NCBI GenBank assembly: GCA_023437305.1
Contig: JAEZGN010000023.1
Span: forward strand, 1 to 64,000
DNA length: 64,000 nt
From: Bacteroidota bacterium
Lineage (GTDB): Bacteria; Bacteroidota; Bacteroidia; Bacteroidales; Dysgonomonadaceae
Reading direction: 5' to 3'
Shown: positions 8,690-17,038 of the stretch, piece after piece
Layout: each line of letters begins with the position of its first letter
Position numbering within the stretch: the stretch's first letter is position 1
Notes under the pieces: model-generated
What the model saw: only the letters and a program-made list of their open reading frames with translations
What the model was told of the DNA's origin: nothing
The model's database searches: none
Translations under genes and position numbers: made by a program

Positions 8690-9247
8690 ATGAAAAAATT
8701 ATTACTAGTCGCCGTTTTGGCAGTATTCAGTGTGAGTATTAGTGCACAAGGTCTTCAAGGTACTTGGTTTGCAGGGGGTGAAATTTCTTATTCAGATGTG
8801 AAGGGCACAAAATCTACAATGATTTTGCCTATTGTGGGCACATTTGTTTCTCCTAGTGTAGCTGTGGGAATTGGTGCAGGATATCTTAAAGAAGAAGGAT
8901 TTGTGAATGTTGCTGGAGAATCAGTTGCCTATGATGTTGATGCTTTTGTTGTTAAACCTCTTGTCCGTAAATATTGGAATATATCGGGTCCCATTTTCTT
9001 ATTTGGACAAATAGCGGCACCTTTGACTTTCTCTGATGATGTAAATACTTATGGTTTACAAGTATCCCCGGGTATTGATTTTGTGGTAACAAGCTGGATG
9101 ACAATAGAGACATCGTTCTCTATTTTTGGAGTAAACATCACAGATGCCGATGGTAGTACAGATTGGAGTGTAGGAGCTAATCCTTTCAATTCTTTAACCG
9201 ACAGAGAGGTTGGACAATTACAAGTTGGTGTTAAGTTCCTATTCTAA
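8690..9247 (+). CDS. Small outer membrane beta-barrel protein
   Basis: This 185-residue protein has a signal peptide (MKKLLLVAVLAVFSVSISAQ). Alternating polar/hydrophobic strands follow, with aromatic girdle residues and a C-terminal strand ending QLQVGVKFLF, as in outer membrane barrels. Its size suits an eight-stranded barrel. It converges on a MACPF lipoprotein gene, with a shared hairpin between them, and the two sit as a pair between the amino-acid genes argB and thrC. Small barrels adjacent to MACPF genes are known as toxin receptors in Bacteroides BSAP loci; that link is inference here. Confidence 0.85.
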   Translation: MKKLLLVAVLAVFSVSISAQGLQGTWFAGGEISYSDVKGTKSTMILPIVGTFVSPSVAVGIGAGYLKEEGFVNVAGESVAYDVDAFVVKPLVRKYWNISGPIFLFGQIAAPLTFSDDVNTYGLQVSPGIDFVVTSWMTIETSFSIFGVNITDADGSTDWSVGANPFNSLTDREVGQLQVGVKFLF

Positions 9248-9312
9248 ATATCTTAATAAAAGCTTACTTGTATTTAGGGTGAAATTCTAATTGGTTAATA
9301 TTAGATATAGGG

Positions 9313-9336
9313 AAGCCCGGTTGTATAACCGGGCTT
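9313..9336. terminator. Hairpin between two convergent genes
   Basis: AAGCCCGGTT pairs with AACCGGGCTT around a short TGTAT-like loop. It lies between the barrel gene (+) and the MACPF gene (-) and may terminate both, although the T-tracts are short. Confidence 0.7.
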
Positions 9337-9347
9337 TATGGGATATG

Positions 9348-10793
9348 TTATTGAATTTCTATTTTTTGCCACTCATTGTTTGGATTCCATAATTCTAATT
9401 TTAGACCTGGCCAAGGAATGAATGGTGGTATTATATATCCCAATTGCATAACATAGTTACTAAATGGATCTTTTATTTGATAATAATTGCCGTCTTTGAT
9501 TATTTCCCATAAATTATTGTTATTAATTTGATTATCCATTTTGGGGATTTGCTTATTTAAGTCTCTGGTAATAAATCCGTCTTTTCCCTTTATTCTATAA
9601 TAATTTCCCTCTGGATAAAATGTCCAATCATAGGTTTTATCCCAAATTACGTAACTTTTTTTGACCTCTATGCCGCCACTCTTTCCAGTACCCCAATATA
9701 AATATTTACCATTTCTCATAATTCGCTTGGTCTCATAATCTAAAGTTTTCACAAATGAGGGTTTAAGTTCTTTTTCATTTGAATATTGTATGATTGCATT
9801 TTCAACCTCTTTTTTCTTCGCTGGATTGTCAAAGATATATTCACTAAGTGGATATATTTTGGTGTACGGATTACCGATCCCTATTAGCTGCTCTCTCGTT
9901 TTATCTACACTATTGAGCCACTCAGTATAACTAAAAGTCAGATTGGACATTGAATTGTCAAACGGGTTAAACGTTAATTTCCCTGCTTCTAGAGCTTTAC
10001 TTCCTCCCATGACCCAAACGTATACATACATGTCCTTATGGTTGGAAACAGTTGTTGTCTTATTGTCCGTTCCTCCATTGAGCTTTACGGCTTTATAAGT
10101 TAACTCAGACTCTAATTTAAAAGAATTTGTTTGAGTGCTCCCTGCTAGTTTTGCAGTGAACAATACTCTGCTGGATCCTCCTAAAAGAATATCAGTAAGA
10201 ACATGTGTACCGTATTTGCGAACTAATTCTATACCCGATTTGGTTTGAACATCGTATTTAAATGTTGAGTTCAAATAATTTTTAAAATTTGATGGATCTG
10301 TTTGATCAAATCTTACCTTTCTTGTTACTTTTTTTGCATCGAATTCATAAAAGCAGGTAGAGTTGGTTATTTTACTATTTGATACAAATACAGTCTTCAA
10401 GTATCCTGAAAAAAGCTTTCCAACTATAGGTAAATCTGTAATTGTTGCTTTTGCATCAGTAGTTATATCTTTTTGGAATTCAGAGAAGCTGGAGCCCCAC
10501 TTTTCTTTAGTTGTGATATCGTTTGGAACCTCATCTATATAAATAATATTTCCGGCATTCTTATATGCAGTAGCGTTTATTACAGGAAGTCTCGAATGCA
10601 TTGTACCTAAAAAATAGGATTCTGTGCAATCATATCCATACCCCAATATGTCATAGATTCCATCACCTCCCGACTTTAGTTCTTTTTGATTCTCGGGTTG
10701 AGGTAGATCTTTTTCAAAATCAAAATCTTGGTTTTCGCAAGAGAATAAAAATAAACTCAAATAAAGTAAAACTGAAAATTTAAATTTTTTCAT
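9348..10793 (-). CDS. MACPF (membrane attack complex/perforin) domain lipoprotein
   Basis: MACPF proteins can insert into membranes and form pores; in Bacteroides some (BSAPs) kill neighbouring strains. The MACPF signature is visible as KYGTHVLTDILLGG (Y-G-T-H-x(6)-GG) in the middle of the protein. The last ~130 residues have repeated W/Y-rich strands (YYRIKGKDGFI, NNLWEIIKDGNYYQIKD, LELWNPNNEWQKIEI) suggesting a ricin-like beta-trefoil binding module. I start at ATG 10791-10793 (481 residues), since this gives a lipoprotein signal with Cys19 (LFLFSC). A further upstream in-frame start would place 26 residues before it. The acid-rich CENQDFDFEKD after the lipobox suggests surface export. Confidence 0.88.
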   Translation of the reverse strand: MKKFKFSVLLYLSLFLFSCENQDFDFEKDLPQPENQKELKSGGDGIYDILGYGYDCTESYFLGTMHSRLPVINATAYKNAGNIIYIDEVPNDITTKEKWGSSFSEFQKDITTDAKATITDLPIVGKLFSGYLKTVFVSNSKITNSTCFYEFDAKKVTRKVRFDQTDPSNFKNYLNSTFKYDVQTKSGIELVRKYGTHVLTDILLGGSSRVLFTAKLAGSTQTNSFKLESELTYKAVKLNGGTDNKTTTVSNHKDMYVYVWVMGGSKALEAGKLTFNPFDNSMSNLTFSYTEWLNSVDKTREQLIGIGNPYTKIYPLSEYIFDNPAKKKEVENAIIQYSNEKELKPSFVKTLDYETKRIMRNGKYLYWGTGKSGGIEVKKSYVIWDKTYDWTFYPEGNYYRIKGKDGFITRDLNKQIPKMDNQINNNNLWEIIKDGNYYQIKDPFSNYVMQLGYIIPPFIPWPGLKLELWNPNNEWQKIEIQ

Positions 10794-10821
10794 AGTAGTT
10801 ATTATTAAGGTTAAACATATT

Positions 10822-10845
10822 GGATAGCCATTTAAATAGTTATCC
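10822..10845 (-). promoter_or_regulatory. Near-perfect 24-bp dyad in the MACPF gene leader
   Basis: GGATAGCCATTTAAATAGTTATCC is symmetric except at two positions per arm; those can form G-U pairs in RNA. It lies 28 bp upstream of the MACPF ATG, so it could be an operator or a leader hairpin. Confidence 0.4.
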
Positions 10846-10952
10846 GTTATATTGATATCTAATAATAACAAAATATTAAGTTAAATTGTTCTTGCTTTTA
10901 CATAATTTTATTAAAATTATGTAAATTTATTTTGTCAGATCTATTATGGGAT

Positions 10953-12251
10953 TTAGAGTACCAAGAATTCTTTAAACTCTTCAAATGACTTTCCCATACT
11001 GATGCTTTTTTTTTCTCCTTTCATAAAGGCTTGTAATTTTTCGGGTATGGTAACCGATTTCTCTATAATGGCTTCTACGGTTTCCAGAAATTTTGCAGGA
11101 TGAGCCGTTTCTAAAAAGATGCCCGTTTCGTCTGCTTCTAGCAAGTCTTCCAATGCTGAATATCCGCATGCCCCATGGGGATCAAGGAGGTAGCCTATTT
11201 TCTCGTAGGTGTCTTTCACCACTTTCCTGATTGTATCATCATCATACCATTCTCCGGTAATTTCCTTTTTTATCTTGTCCCAAGAATGTTCGTAAAGATC
11301 AAGTACACGTACAAAATTACTGGGATCACCTACATCCATTGCGTTTGCGATAGTCTGTACAGACGGGCGAGGATTATACTTCCCGGTTTGTAGATATTCA
11401 TAGAAAATATCATTGCTGTTATTGGCTGCAATAAATCGCTTTACAGGCAATCCCATGCGTTTGGAGATAAGTCCTGCCGTAATATTACCAAAATTGCCGC
11501 TAGGGACGCAAAAAACGATATTTTCGGCCTTTCCTTGTTTCTTTAGTTGAGCGTAAGCATTGAAATAATAAAACGCTTGCGGTAGAAAGCGAGCAACATT
11601 GATCGAATTAGCAGATGTAAGATTTAGCTTTTTATTTAATTCTTCGTCTAAAAAAGCTGTTTTAACCAGAGCCTGACAGTCATCGAAAGTGCCATCTACC
11701 TCAATGGCTGTTATGTTTTGTCCCAGTGTTGTAAACTGACATTCTTGTATCGCACTTACTTTTCCTTTCGGGTATAGTACATATACATGTATTCCGTCAA
11801 CTCCTAAAAATCCGTTTGCAACCGCACTGCCCGTATCTCCCGATGTGGCAACAAGGACTTTTACATCCTTTTGACCTTGCTTTTTGATAAAATATCCTAA
11901 CAGACGAGCCATAAATCGCCCTCCTACATCTTTAAAAGCGAGGGTAGGGCCATGAAATAGTTCGAGGCTGTAGATATTATCAGTTACATGTACAACAGGC
12001 GTATCGAAGCTTAGTGTGTCATATACTATTTCTTTCAGCGTTTCGGCCTCTATATCTTCGCCAAAAAAAGCATCAGCCACGGTATACGCTATTTCCTGAA
12101 AACTCATATTGCCAATATTATCATAAAAAGATTGTGGCAATATTTTTATTTTTTCAGGCATATAGAGCCCTTTATCGGGGGCCAAGCCTTTTACTACCGC
12201 TTCCTGTAAACTGACATCAGGAGCAAGTTTATTTGTGCTGTAATATTTCAT
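10953..12251 (-). CDS. thrC: Threonine synthase
   Basis: ThrC is a PLP enzyme converting O-phosphohomoserine to threonine. The protein has about 432 residues. It shows the N-terminal YYSTNKLAPDVSLQEAVVKGLAPDKGLYMPE type segment, and the PLP-lysine motif HGPTLAFKDVGGRFMARLLGY near residue 103. ATSGDTGSAVANGF (about 137-150) is the phosphate-binding loop. ATG 12249-12251 gives the standard start; another in-frame ATG lies two codons upstream. In many Bacteroidetes thrA, an apgM-like gene and thrC form one operon; here they are dispersed. Confidence 0.96.
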   Translation of the reverse strand: MKYYSTNKLAPDVSLQEAVVKGLAPDKGLYMPEKIKILPQSFYDNIGNMSFQEIAYTVADAFFGEDIEAETLKEIVYDTLSFDTPVVHVTDNIYSLELFHGPTLAFKDVGGRFMARLLGYFIKKQGQKDVKVLVATSGDTGSAVANGFLGVDGIHVYVLYPKGKVSAIQECQFTTLGQNITAIEVDGTFDDCQALVKTAFLDEELNKKLNLTSANSINVARFLPQAFYYFNAYAQLKKQGKAENIVFCVPSGNFGNITAGLISKRMGLPVKRFIAANNSNDIFYEYLQTGKYNPRPSVQTIANAMDVGDPSNFVRVLDLYEHSWDKIKKEITGEWYDDDTIRKVVKDTYEKIGYLLDPHGACGYSALEDLLEADETGIFLETAHPAKFLETVEAIIEKSVTIPEKLQAFMKGEKKSISMGKSFEEFKEFLVL

Positions 12252-12354
12252 ATTCATCAGGTTAATGAAAGACGAAAGTAATAAAATGAAAGCAAAGAAC
12301 CAATTGAATGGTTTTTTTATTTGTAAAAGAGCTCTAAATTAGTTAATTTGTTCT

Positions 12355-12385
12355 AATAAAAAAAGCAGTTATTAATAACTGCTTT
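12355..12385 (-). terminator. Terminator of the DUF4251 gene
   Basis: On the minus strand the perfect palindrome AAAGCAGTTATT/AATAACTGCTTT (12362-12385) is followed by a T-run (TTTTTTTATT). Confidence 0.8.
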
Positions 12386-12450
12386 CTCTTATTCTCTTTT
12401 TCTTTATTTACATTTTGGGAACGATTATTATGGAATAGATCGAATCCGTT

Positions 12451-12987
12451 TTATAAAGCACGTCCCTTAAATATATTCGAATCTTCTTCCTGATAAAGGC
12501 TTCCACGGAAACTTATTCTATTACTGTTGAAATTAGGGGTTACCACCGCATCACATTTATTGTCTCCTTTATATATTCTGATGAAGACATTTGCCGATAC
12601 TCCTATGCCCTGCACCATCATACTGAATGTGACAACTCCTTTCTTATCCGTTTCCATCTTTACGTTCGACGCGTTTCCGTCCACTGTAATTCCACCTATA
12701 CCATTTGGGCCCGCATAGGGAGAGTTGAATGCCATTTGAATAGTTGCTTTATCTCCATTCATGGAAATGAAATTAGTACTAGATGATACATAGGCAAAAT
12801 TTCCATATTTAAAGTCAATTCTGTCTGCCTCTAATACAAATTTCCTCTCATTTAAAGCCTGAATTGCTTTTTCTCCCCAATAAGCTCTTTCAGCATCTGC
12901 TACGGCCTTCTGTGCCGGATCCTGCTGCGTTTTACACCCTGTGAAAAACAACATGCTTGTAACTAAGATAAATACAATTTTATTCAT
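12451..12987 (-). CDS. DUF4251 lipoprotein
   Basis: This 178-residue protein has a lipoprotein signal (MLFFTGC, Cys18) and then the DUF4251 layout seen widely in Bacteroidetes. That layout includes a conserved ALNERKFVLEADRI segment (about residues 44-57), FAYVSSSTNFISMNGDKATIQMAF, and the ending NRISFRGSLY. Its function is unknown; it is probably a periplasm-facing or outer membrane lipoprotein. It has its own terminator, so it is probably a single-gene unit. Confidence 0.87.
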   Translation of the reverse strand: MNKIVFILVTSMLFFTGCKTQQDPAQKAVADAERAYWGEKAIQALNERKFVLEADRIDFKYGNFAYVSSSTNFISMNGDKATIQMAFNSPYAGPNGIGGITVDGNASNVKMETDKKGVVTFSMMVQGIGVSANVFIRIYKGDNKCDAVVTPNFNSNRISFRGSLYQEEDSNIFKGRAL

Positions 12988-13107
12988 AACGTTTATCTAT
13001 ATTATAACAATTATATAACGTTATAGAATAAAATTAAGTTCTGTCTTTTTGAAATAATCAGTCTCTAATTTATTTATATAGAGTTATTGGTCAATCGATG
13101 TGGATTT

Positions 13108-13713
13108 CTATTTGCAGTCTTCTCTCGATTTTTGGCCTAAATATCCGCCATGATGACGTTTTGCATAGTCAACCTTCGTGAATCCTATTCTTTTCATAGT
13201 GCCCACTACGAGAATATCTCCTATAACAGTCATTACTGTCGTTGAGGTAGTTGGCGTTAAACCGAGGGTACAGACCTCCTCAGGACGTCCTGTATGAATA
13301 AATACATCTGCCTTCTGAGCAAGCAGGCTTTCGGAATCACTGGTTATGACAATAAATTTTATGCCCGGAATAAGATCTTTTGCCAATGTAATAAGCTCAA
13401 TTATTTCCCTTGTCTTTCCGGAGTTGGAAATAGCTAATACAATATCATTTTCTTGTAGTATACCCAAATCTCCATGTTGAGCTTCGCTTGGATGTAGAAA
13501 TACAGCCGGTGTTCCGGTAGAGCTGAATGTTGTGGCAATGTTCTGCGCTATCTGTCCGGCCTTACCCATGCCGCTTGTCACAAGCTTGCCTTTTTTCTGA
13601 TTAACTTGTTCTACAATAAGGTCTATGGCTCTGCTATATGCATCACTGATAGGAATATTCAATATGGCAGAAGATTCATGTTCTAAGATAGAGCGTATTT
13701 CGTTTGTATCCAT
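13108..13713 (-). CDS. SIS-domain sugar-phosphate isomerase (KpsF/GutQ-like, no CBS domains)
   Basis: This 201-residue cytoplasmic protein consists of one SIS domain. Family motifs are GMGKAGQIAQNIATTFSSTG (residues about 48-67), the HPSEAQHGDLG loop (about 74-84) and ISNSGKTREIIEL (about 95-107). It matches the catalytic half of arabinose-5-phosphate isomerases (KdsD/KpsF/GutQ), but lacks the C-terminal CBS pair of the roughly 320-residue enzymes. It may make Kdo precursor or act on another ketose/aldose phosphate. It lies downstream of purE, but a terminator separates the two. Confidence 0.85.
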   Translation of the reverse strand: MDTNEIRSILEHESSAILNIPISDAYSRAIDLIVEQVNQKKGKLVTSGMGKAGQIAQNIATTFSSTGTPAVFLHPSEAQHGDLGILQENDIVLAISNSGKTREIIELITLAKDLIPGIKFIVITSDSESLLAQKADVFIHTGRPEEVCTLGLTPTTSTTVMTVIGDILVVGTMKRIGFTKVDYAKRHHGGYLGQKSREDCK

Positions 13714-13806
13714 TTAAATTTTTTTTGCCAAAGATACAATATTATCCCGACTTTTTACAATAAGTTCTTAGACTGATTATAAGCCCAATCTTACAATTTA
13801 AAATAA

Positions 13807-13833
13807 GAAAGCATGGAAAATATCCATGCTTTC
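13807..13833 (-). terminator. Terminator after purE
   Basis: GAAAGCATGGA pairs with TCCATGCTTTC around a 5-base loop. Reading on the minus strand it is followed by TTATTTT. It closes the rpoN-purE cluster. Confidence 0.75.
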
Positions 13834-13879
13834 TCTCTATGTTTTTACTTACCGGAAAGAATCCAAGAAAGAGTATATC

Positions 13880-14386
13880 TTAGTTTGTCTTGAATTTAAA
13901 CTGGATTTTTGCCAAATCTTCGTTTGCCTTTTCAATTTTTCCTTTCAGATTTTCTTTGTAAGCAACCAGCTTATTATACAAAGCTTCGTCTCCTGTAGCA
14001 ATCATCTGCAATGCAAGAATTCCGGCATTTAATGAGCCATTTATCCCTACAGTAGCAACCGGTATTCCCGGAGGCATTTGTACGATAGCCAATAATGCAT
14101 CCATACCATCTAGCGAAGCATCGATAGGAACTCCGATTACGGGAATCGGTGTCATAGATGCAATCACCCCGGGTAAATGGGCAGCCATACCGGCAGCAGC
14201 GATAATTACTTTTATCCCTCTCTCTTTTGCTCCCTTAGCAAAAGCTTCTACACGCTCGGGAGTACGGTGTGCAGACAAAGCGTTGATTTCGAATGGAACT
14301 TCCATCTCATCAAAAAACTTCGCTGCCTTTTCCATTACGGGAAGATCTGATGTGCTTCCCATAATTATACTTATAACAGGTTTCAT
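13880..14386 (-). CDS. purE: N5-carboxyaminoimidazole ribonucleotide mutase (PurE class I)
   Basis: PurE moves the carboxyl group from N5-CAIR to C4 in purine synthesis. The 168-residue length is typical. The active-site SxSDLP appears as IMGSTSDLPVMEKA (residues 7-20) and SAHRTPER (about 38-45). AAAGMAAHLPGVIASMTPIPVIGVP (about 63-87) is the other family hallmark. Only 7 bases separate it from gcvH upstream, so the two are surely co-transcribed. It carries a ~20-residue Lys/Glu-rich C-terminal tail. Confidence 0.96.
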   Translation of the reverse strand: MKPVISIIMGSTSDLPVMEKAAKFFDEMEVPFEINALSAHRTPERVEAFAKGAKERGIKVIIAAAGMAAHLPGVIASMTPIPVIGVPIDASLDGMDALLAIVQMPPGIPVATVGINGSLNAGILALQMIATGDEALYNKLVAYKENLKGKIEKANEDLAKIQFKFKTN

Positions 14387-14393
14387 TTTTTAA

Positions 14394-14774
14394 TTATTTA
14401 CCAATTAGGTTTTTGTAATCAGAAGCAGAAAGCAATGTATCTAATTCTGAAGCATCGCTTACCGCTATTTTAATTATCCATCCTTTTCCGTATGGATCTT
14501 CATTTATTAGTTCGGGTTTTTCTTCCAATTCAGCATTTACTTCCAAAACTTCTCCGGATACAGGCATCAAAAGGTCAGAGACTGTTTTCACAGCTTCAAC
14601 ACTTCCGAATACACCGTTTTGTTCTATCGTTTCACCTTCGCTGGTTACATCAACATATACGATTTCGCCCAACTCACTCTGAGCAAATTCGGTGATACCT
14701 ACAAGGGCAGTGTCGCCTTCTACTTTTATCCATTCGTGGTCTTTGGAATACTTCAAATTCTCAGGAAAGTTCAT
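14394..14774 (-). CDS. gcvH: Glycine cleavage system H protein
   Basis: GcvH carries the aminomethyl group on a lipoyl-lysine between the P, T and L proteins of glycine cleavage. The 126-residue protein begins at ATG 14772-14774. The reading frame stays open far upstream, but that part overlaps the PAP2-like gene in another frame and has no family similarity. Motifs: YSKDHEWIKVEGDTALVGIT (residues 9-28) and the lipoylation site FGSVEAVKTVSDL with Lys63. It sits 26 bases after the PAP2-like gene and 7 before purE. Confidence 0.97.
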   Translation of the reverse strand: MNFPENLKYSKDHEWIKVEGDTALVGITEFAQSELGEIVYVDVTSEGETIEQNGVFGSVEAVKTVSDLLMPVSGEVLEVNAELEEKPELINEDPYGKGWIIKIAVSDASELDTLLSASDYKNLIGK

Positions 14775-14800
14775 AATTCTTTTATTATTTAGTTTATATA

Positions 14801-15532
14801 TTATAAGTTTCTCAGAAACAAAATCAAACTCCAGTATGTACCGATATATACCCACAGATACGAAACAACCGATCCGACCAGAAAACCCACATATACCTGT
14901 GCCGGAGTACTTCTGTTGAGCATCAGGCGCGATACACCTAAACACCCTGCTAAGATAAACAAAATCATGAATAAAACAGGTAGGTTGAGTCCTTTTATAT
15001 TGTAGCAAACTGACAAGATGCAACCAATCATTCCCCCTATGGCCATCATATACGCGCTTATCTTCCAAAATCGTGAAATAATAGCATATATAACCAGCAA
15101 TATTAAAGGAGTAAGTATAACGGCAAGGAACCAGATATACAATTTGGCAGAGAAGAAATAATAGAACAAAAGGGCATAAGAGAGGAAGAATACACTGAGA
15201 GGTAAAATCCACTCGCTCCTATTGTCCAGATGATAATCCTTGATAACATGCGTCAATCGCAGGAAGTAAATACCCGAAACCGGAATAATGCACGAGAAAA
15301 AGATTACAGGCGTCATGAATCTTATAAACTGATTGGCAAATAGGAATGTAAAATCAGTAGATAAAAAGATAATAGCCACACTGTATATAACCATAAAAAC
15401 AGGGTTGAGCACAAACGAAATTATTTGTGGTAAAATAGGCTCTTTTTCTTGTGGTGGACTGTATATAATAGATGCTCTCTGCTCTATATGGTTATTTTCT
15501 TCAACTAACGTGTACTCCTTTTCTTCTTTCAT
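14801..15532 (-). CDS. PAP2-like integral membrane protein, catalytic histidines apparently lost
   Basis: This 243-residue protein has about six or seven membrane helices after a ~40-residue polar N-terminus. The last third resembles the PAP2 lipid phosphatase fold: KISAYMMAIGGMIG is where a KISxH...GG motif would be, and GVSRLMLNRSTPAQVYVGFLVG is where SR...HTPxQV..G would be. The positions where I would expect His hold Tyr and Ser. It may therefore be a non-catalytic paralog. Its start ATGA overlaps the rpoN stop, so it is translationally coupled to rpoN. Confidence 0.7.
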   Translation of the reverse strand: MKEEKEYTLVEENNHIEQRASIIYSPPQEKEPILPQIISFVLNPVFMVIYSVAIIFLSTDFTFLFANQFIRFMTPVIFFSCIIPVSGIYFLRLTHVIKDYHLDNRSEWILPLSVFFLSYALLFYYFFSAKLYIWFLAVILTPLILLVIYAIISRFWKISAYMMAIGGMIGCILSVCYNIKGLNLPVLFMILFILAGCLGVSRLMLNRSTPAQVYVGFLVGSVVSYLWVYIGTYWSLILFLRNL

Positions 15533-16986
15533 ATTTCTTTTCTTAGTCGGGCGACAGGCAGATTCATCTGTTCCCTATATTTTGCTACAGTACGGCGTGC
15601 TATGATGTATCCTCGTTCGTTTAATATTTCTGATAGCTTATCGTCTGTCAAAGGTTTCTTTTTATCCTCATTTTCGATGCATTCCTTTAGAATTGCTTTT
15701 ACCTCACGGGAAGAGATTTCCTCTCCTGTGTCGGTTTGCATAGACTCCGAAAAGAAATACTTTAACGGGTATATTCCAAAGCTTGTTTGCACGTACTTGC
15801 TGTTACTAACCCGAGAGATAGTAGATATGTCATAGCCGGTTCGCTGTGCAACATCCTTTAGTATCATGGGTTTTAGCTGTGATTCGTCTCCCGTAAGGAA
15901 AAAGTCATATTGCATATCCATTATTGCTTGCATAGTCCGTTGCAGAGTATCTTGCCGCTGTTTGATGGCATCAATAAACCAACGTGCCGAGTCTAGCTTT
16001 TGCTTTACAAACAATACTGTATTCTTACTGTCGACAGACATGCTTTCTTTGTTGTCCGAAAAACCTTTAAACAGTTCAGAGTATTCGCGGCTGACTCTCA
16101 GGTCGGGTATATTTCGGTTATTCAAACTCAGAAATAGTTCTCCTCCATACGAGTCTATCGTAAAATCAGGTACAATCGTGCTGAGGGTAATAGATAACGA
16201 ATCGCCCCAATTATTTCCCGGCTTGGGGTTCAGGGTTGTGATTTCCTGAATCACTTCTTTGAGTATCTCTTCGTCTATATTCAGTTGTCTGATTATCTTA
16301 TCATAATGTCTTTTGGTAAATTCATCGAAAAGGTTTGTTATGATATTTATTGCATAATCTACTATATCTGATTTTTCTTTTCTTCCTAGCTGTAGCAGCA
16401 AGCATTCTTGCAGGTTGCGTGCAGCAATTCCCGCAGGTTCAAAGTCTTGAATCACTTTAAGTATCTCCTCCAGCCTTGAAACGGGAATATCTATATTTTG
16501 CTGAAAAATGAGGTCATCCGAAATTGCCGATAAAGATCGGTCGAGATAGCCGCTTTCGTCAATGTTGCCGATAATATATTCTGCTACCTTTTGGTTTTCA
16601 TCGTTCAATTCGCATTCGCCGAGCTGTTCGATAAGGTATTCATGTAGAGATGCTGCTACTGAAAACGGAATTTCCTCTTGTTTTCCGACTCCTTGTCTGT
16701 TGTTGTCGCGAAGTTGGTAATCAGGTATTTCGTCTTCGTTCATGTAGTCGCCTAGCGTGAGGTCTTCCTGCGAGATATTTGTATCGTCCTCCGAACCATA
16801 TTCATCGTCATATTCGGAGTTATCATTGGGTTCGAGCCCTTCCTCCAACGCCGGATTTTCTTCGAGCTCCTGTTTTATTCGTTCTTCCAATTCAAGTACA
16901 GGCAATTCGGTTAGTTTTATAACCTGCATCTGCATAGGCGAAAGCTTCTGCTGCTGTTTGAGCTGTAATTGTTGTTTTAGAGCCAT
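15529..16986 (-). CDS. rpoN: RNA polymerase sigma-54 factor
   Basis: RpoN directs core polymerase to -24/-12 promoters and needs an AAA+ activator to open DNA. The 485-residue protein shows the three expected parts. There is a Gln/Leu-rich region I (MALKQQLQLKQQQKLSPMQMQVIKLTELP, residues 1-29) and an acidic region II (about 48-80). The core-binding/HTH region ends in the RpoN box ARRTVAKYR (463-471). No bacterial enhancer-binding protein gene lies in this window. It heads a minus-strand cluster with the PAP2-like gene, gcvH and purE. Confidence 0.97.
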   Translation of the reverse strand: MALKQQLQLKQQQKLSPMQMQVIKLTELPVLELEERIKQELEENPALEEGLEPNDNSEYDDEYGSEDDTNISQEDLTLGDYMNEDEIPDYQLRDNNRQGVGKQEEIPFSVAASLHEYLIEQLGECELNDENQKVAEYIIGNIDESGYLDRSLSAISDDLIFQQNIDIPVSRLEEILKVIQDFEPAGIAARNLQECLLLQLGRKEKSDIVDYAINIITNLFDEFTKRHYDKIIRQLNIDEEILKEVIQEITTLNPKPGNNWGDSLSITLSTIVPDFTIDSYGGELFLSLNNRNIPDLRVSREYSELFKGFSDNKESMSVDSKNTVLFVKQKLDSARWFIDAIKQRQDTLQRTMQAIMDMQYDFFLTGDESQLKPMILKDVAQRTGYDISTISRVSNSKYVQTSFGIYPLKYFFSESMQTDTGEEISSREVKAILKECIENEDKKKPLTDDKLSEILNERGYIIARRTVAKYREQMNLPVARLRKEI

Positions 16987-17038
16987 AAATACTACTGAAT
17001 TCTATTAAAACAAAGATAATAATAAAAACAATATTACA

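Noticed and set aside
10794..10871. 26-codon N-terminal extension of the MACPF gene
   Set aside because: It would put hydrophobic residues ahead of a normal lipoprotein signal and includes the 24-bp dyad; the ATG at 10793 gives a proper SPII signal.
14775..15212. N-terminal extension of the gcvH frame to an upstream start
   Set aside because: The extra ~146 codons overlap the PAP2-like gene in a different frame and are Cys/Tyr-rich shadow sequence; the family start is at 14774.
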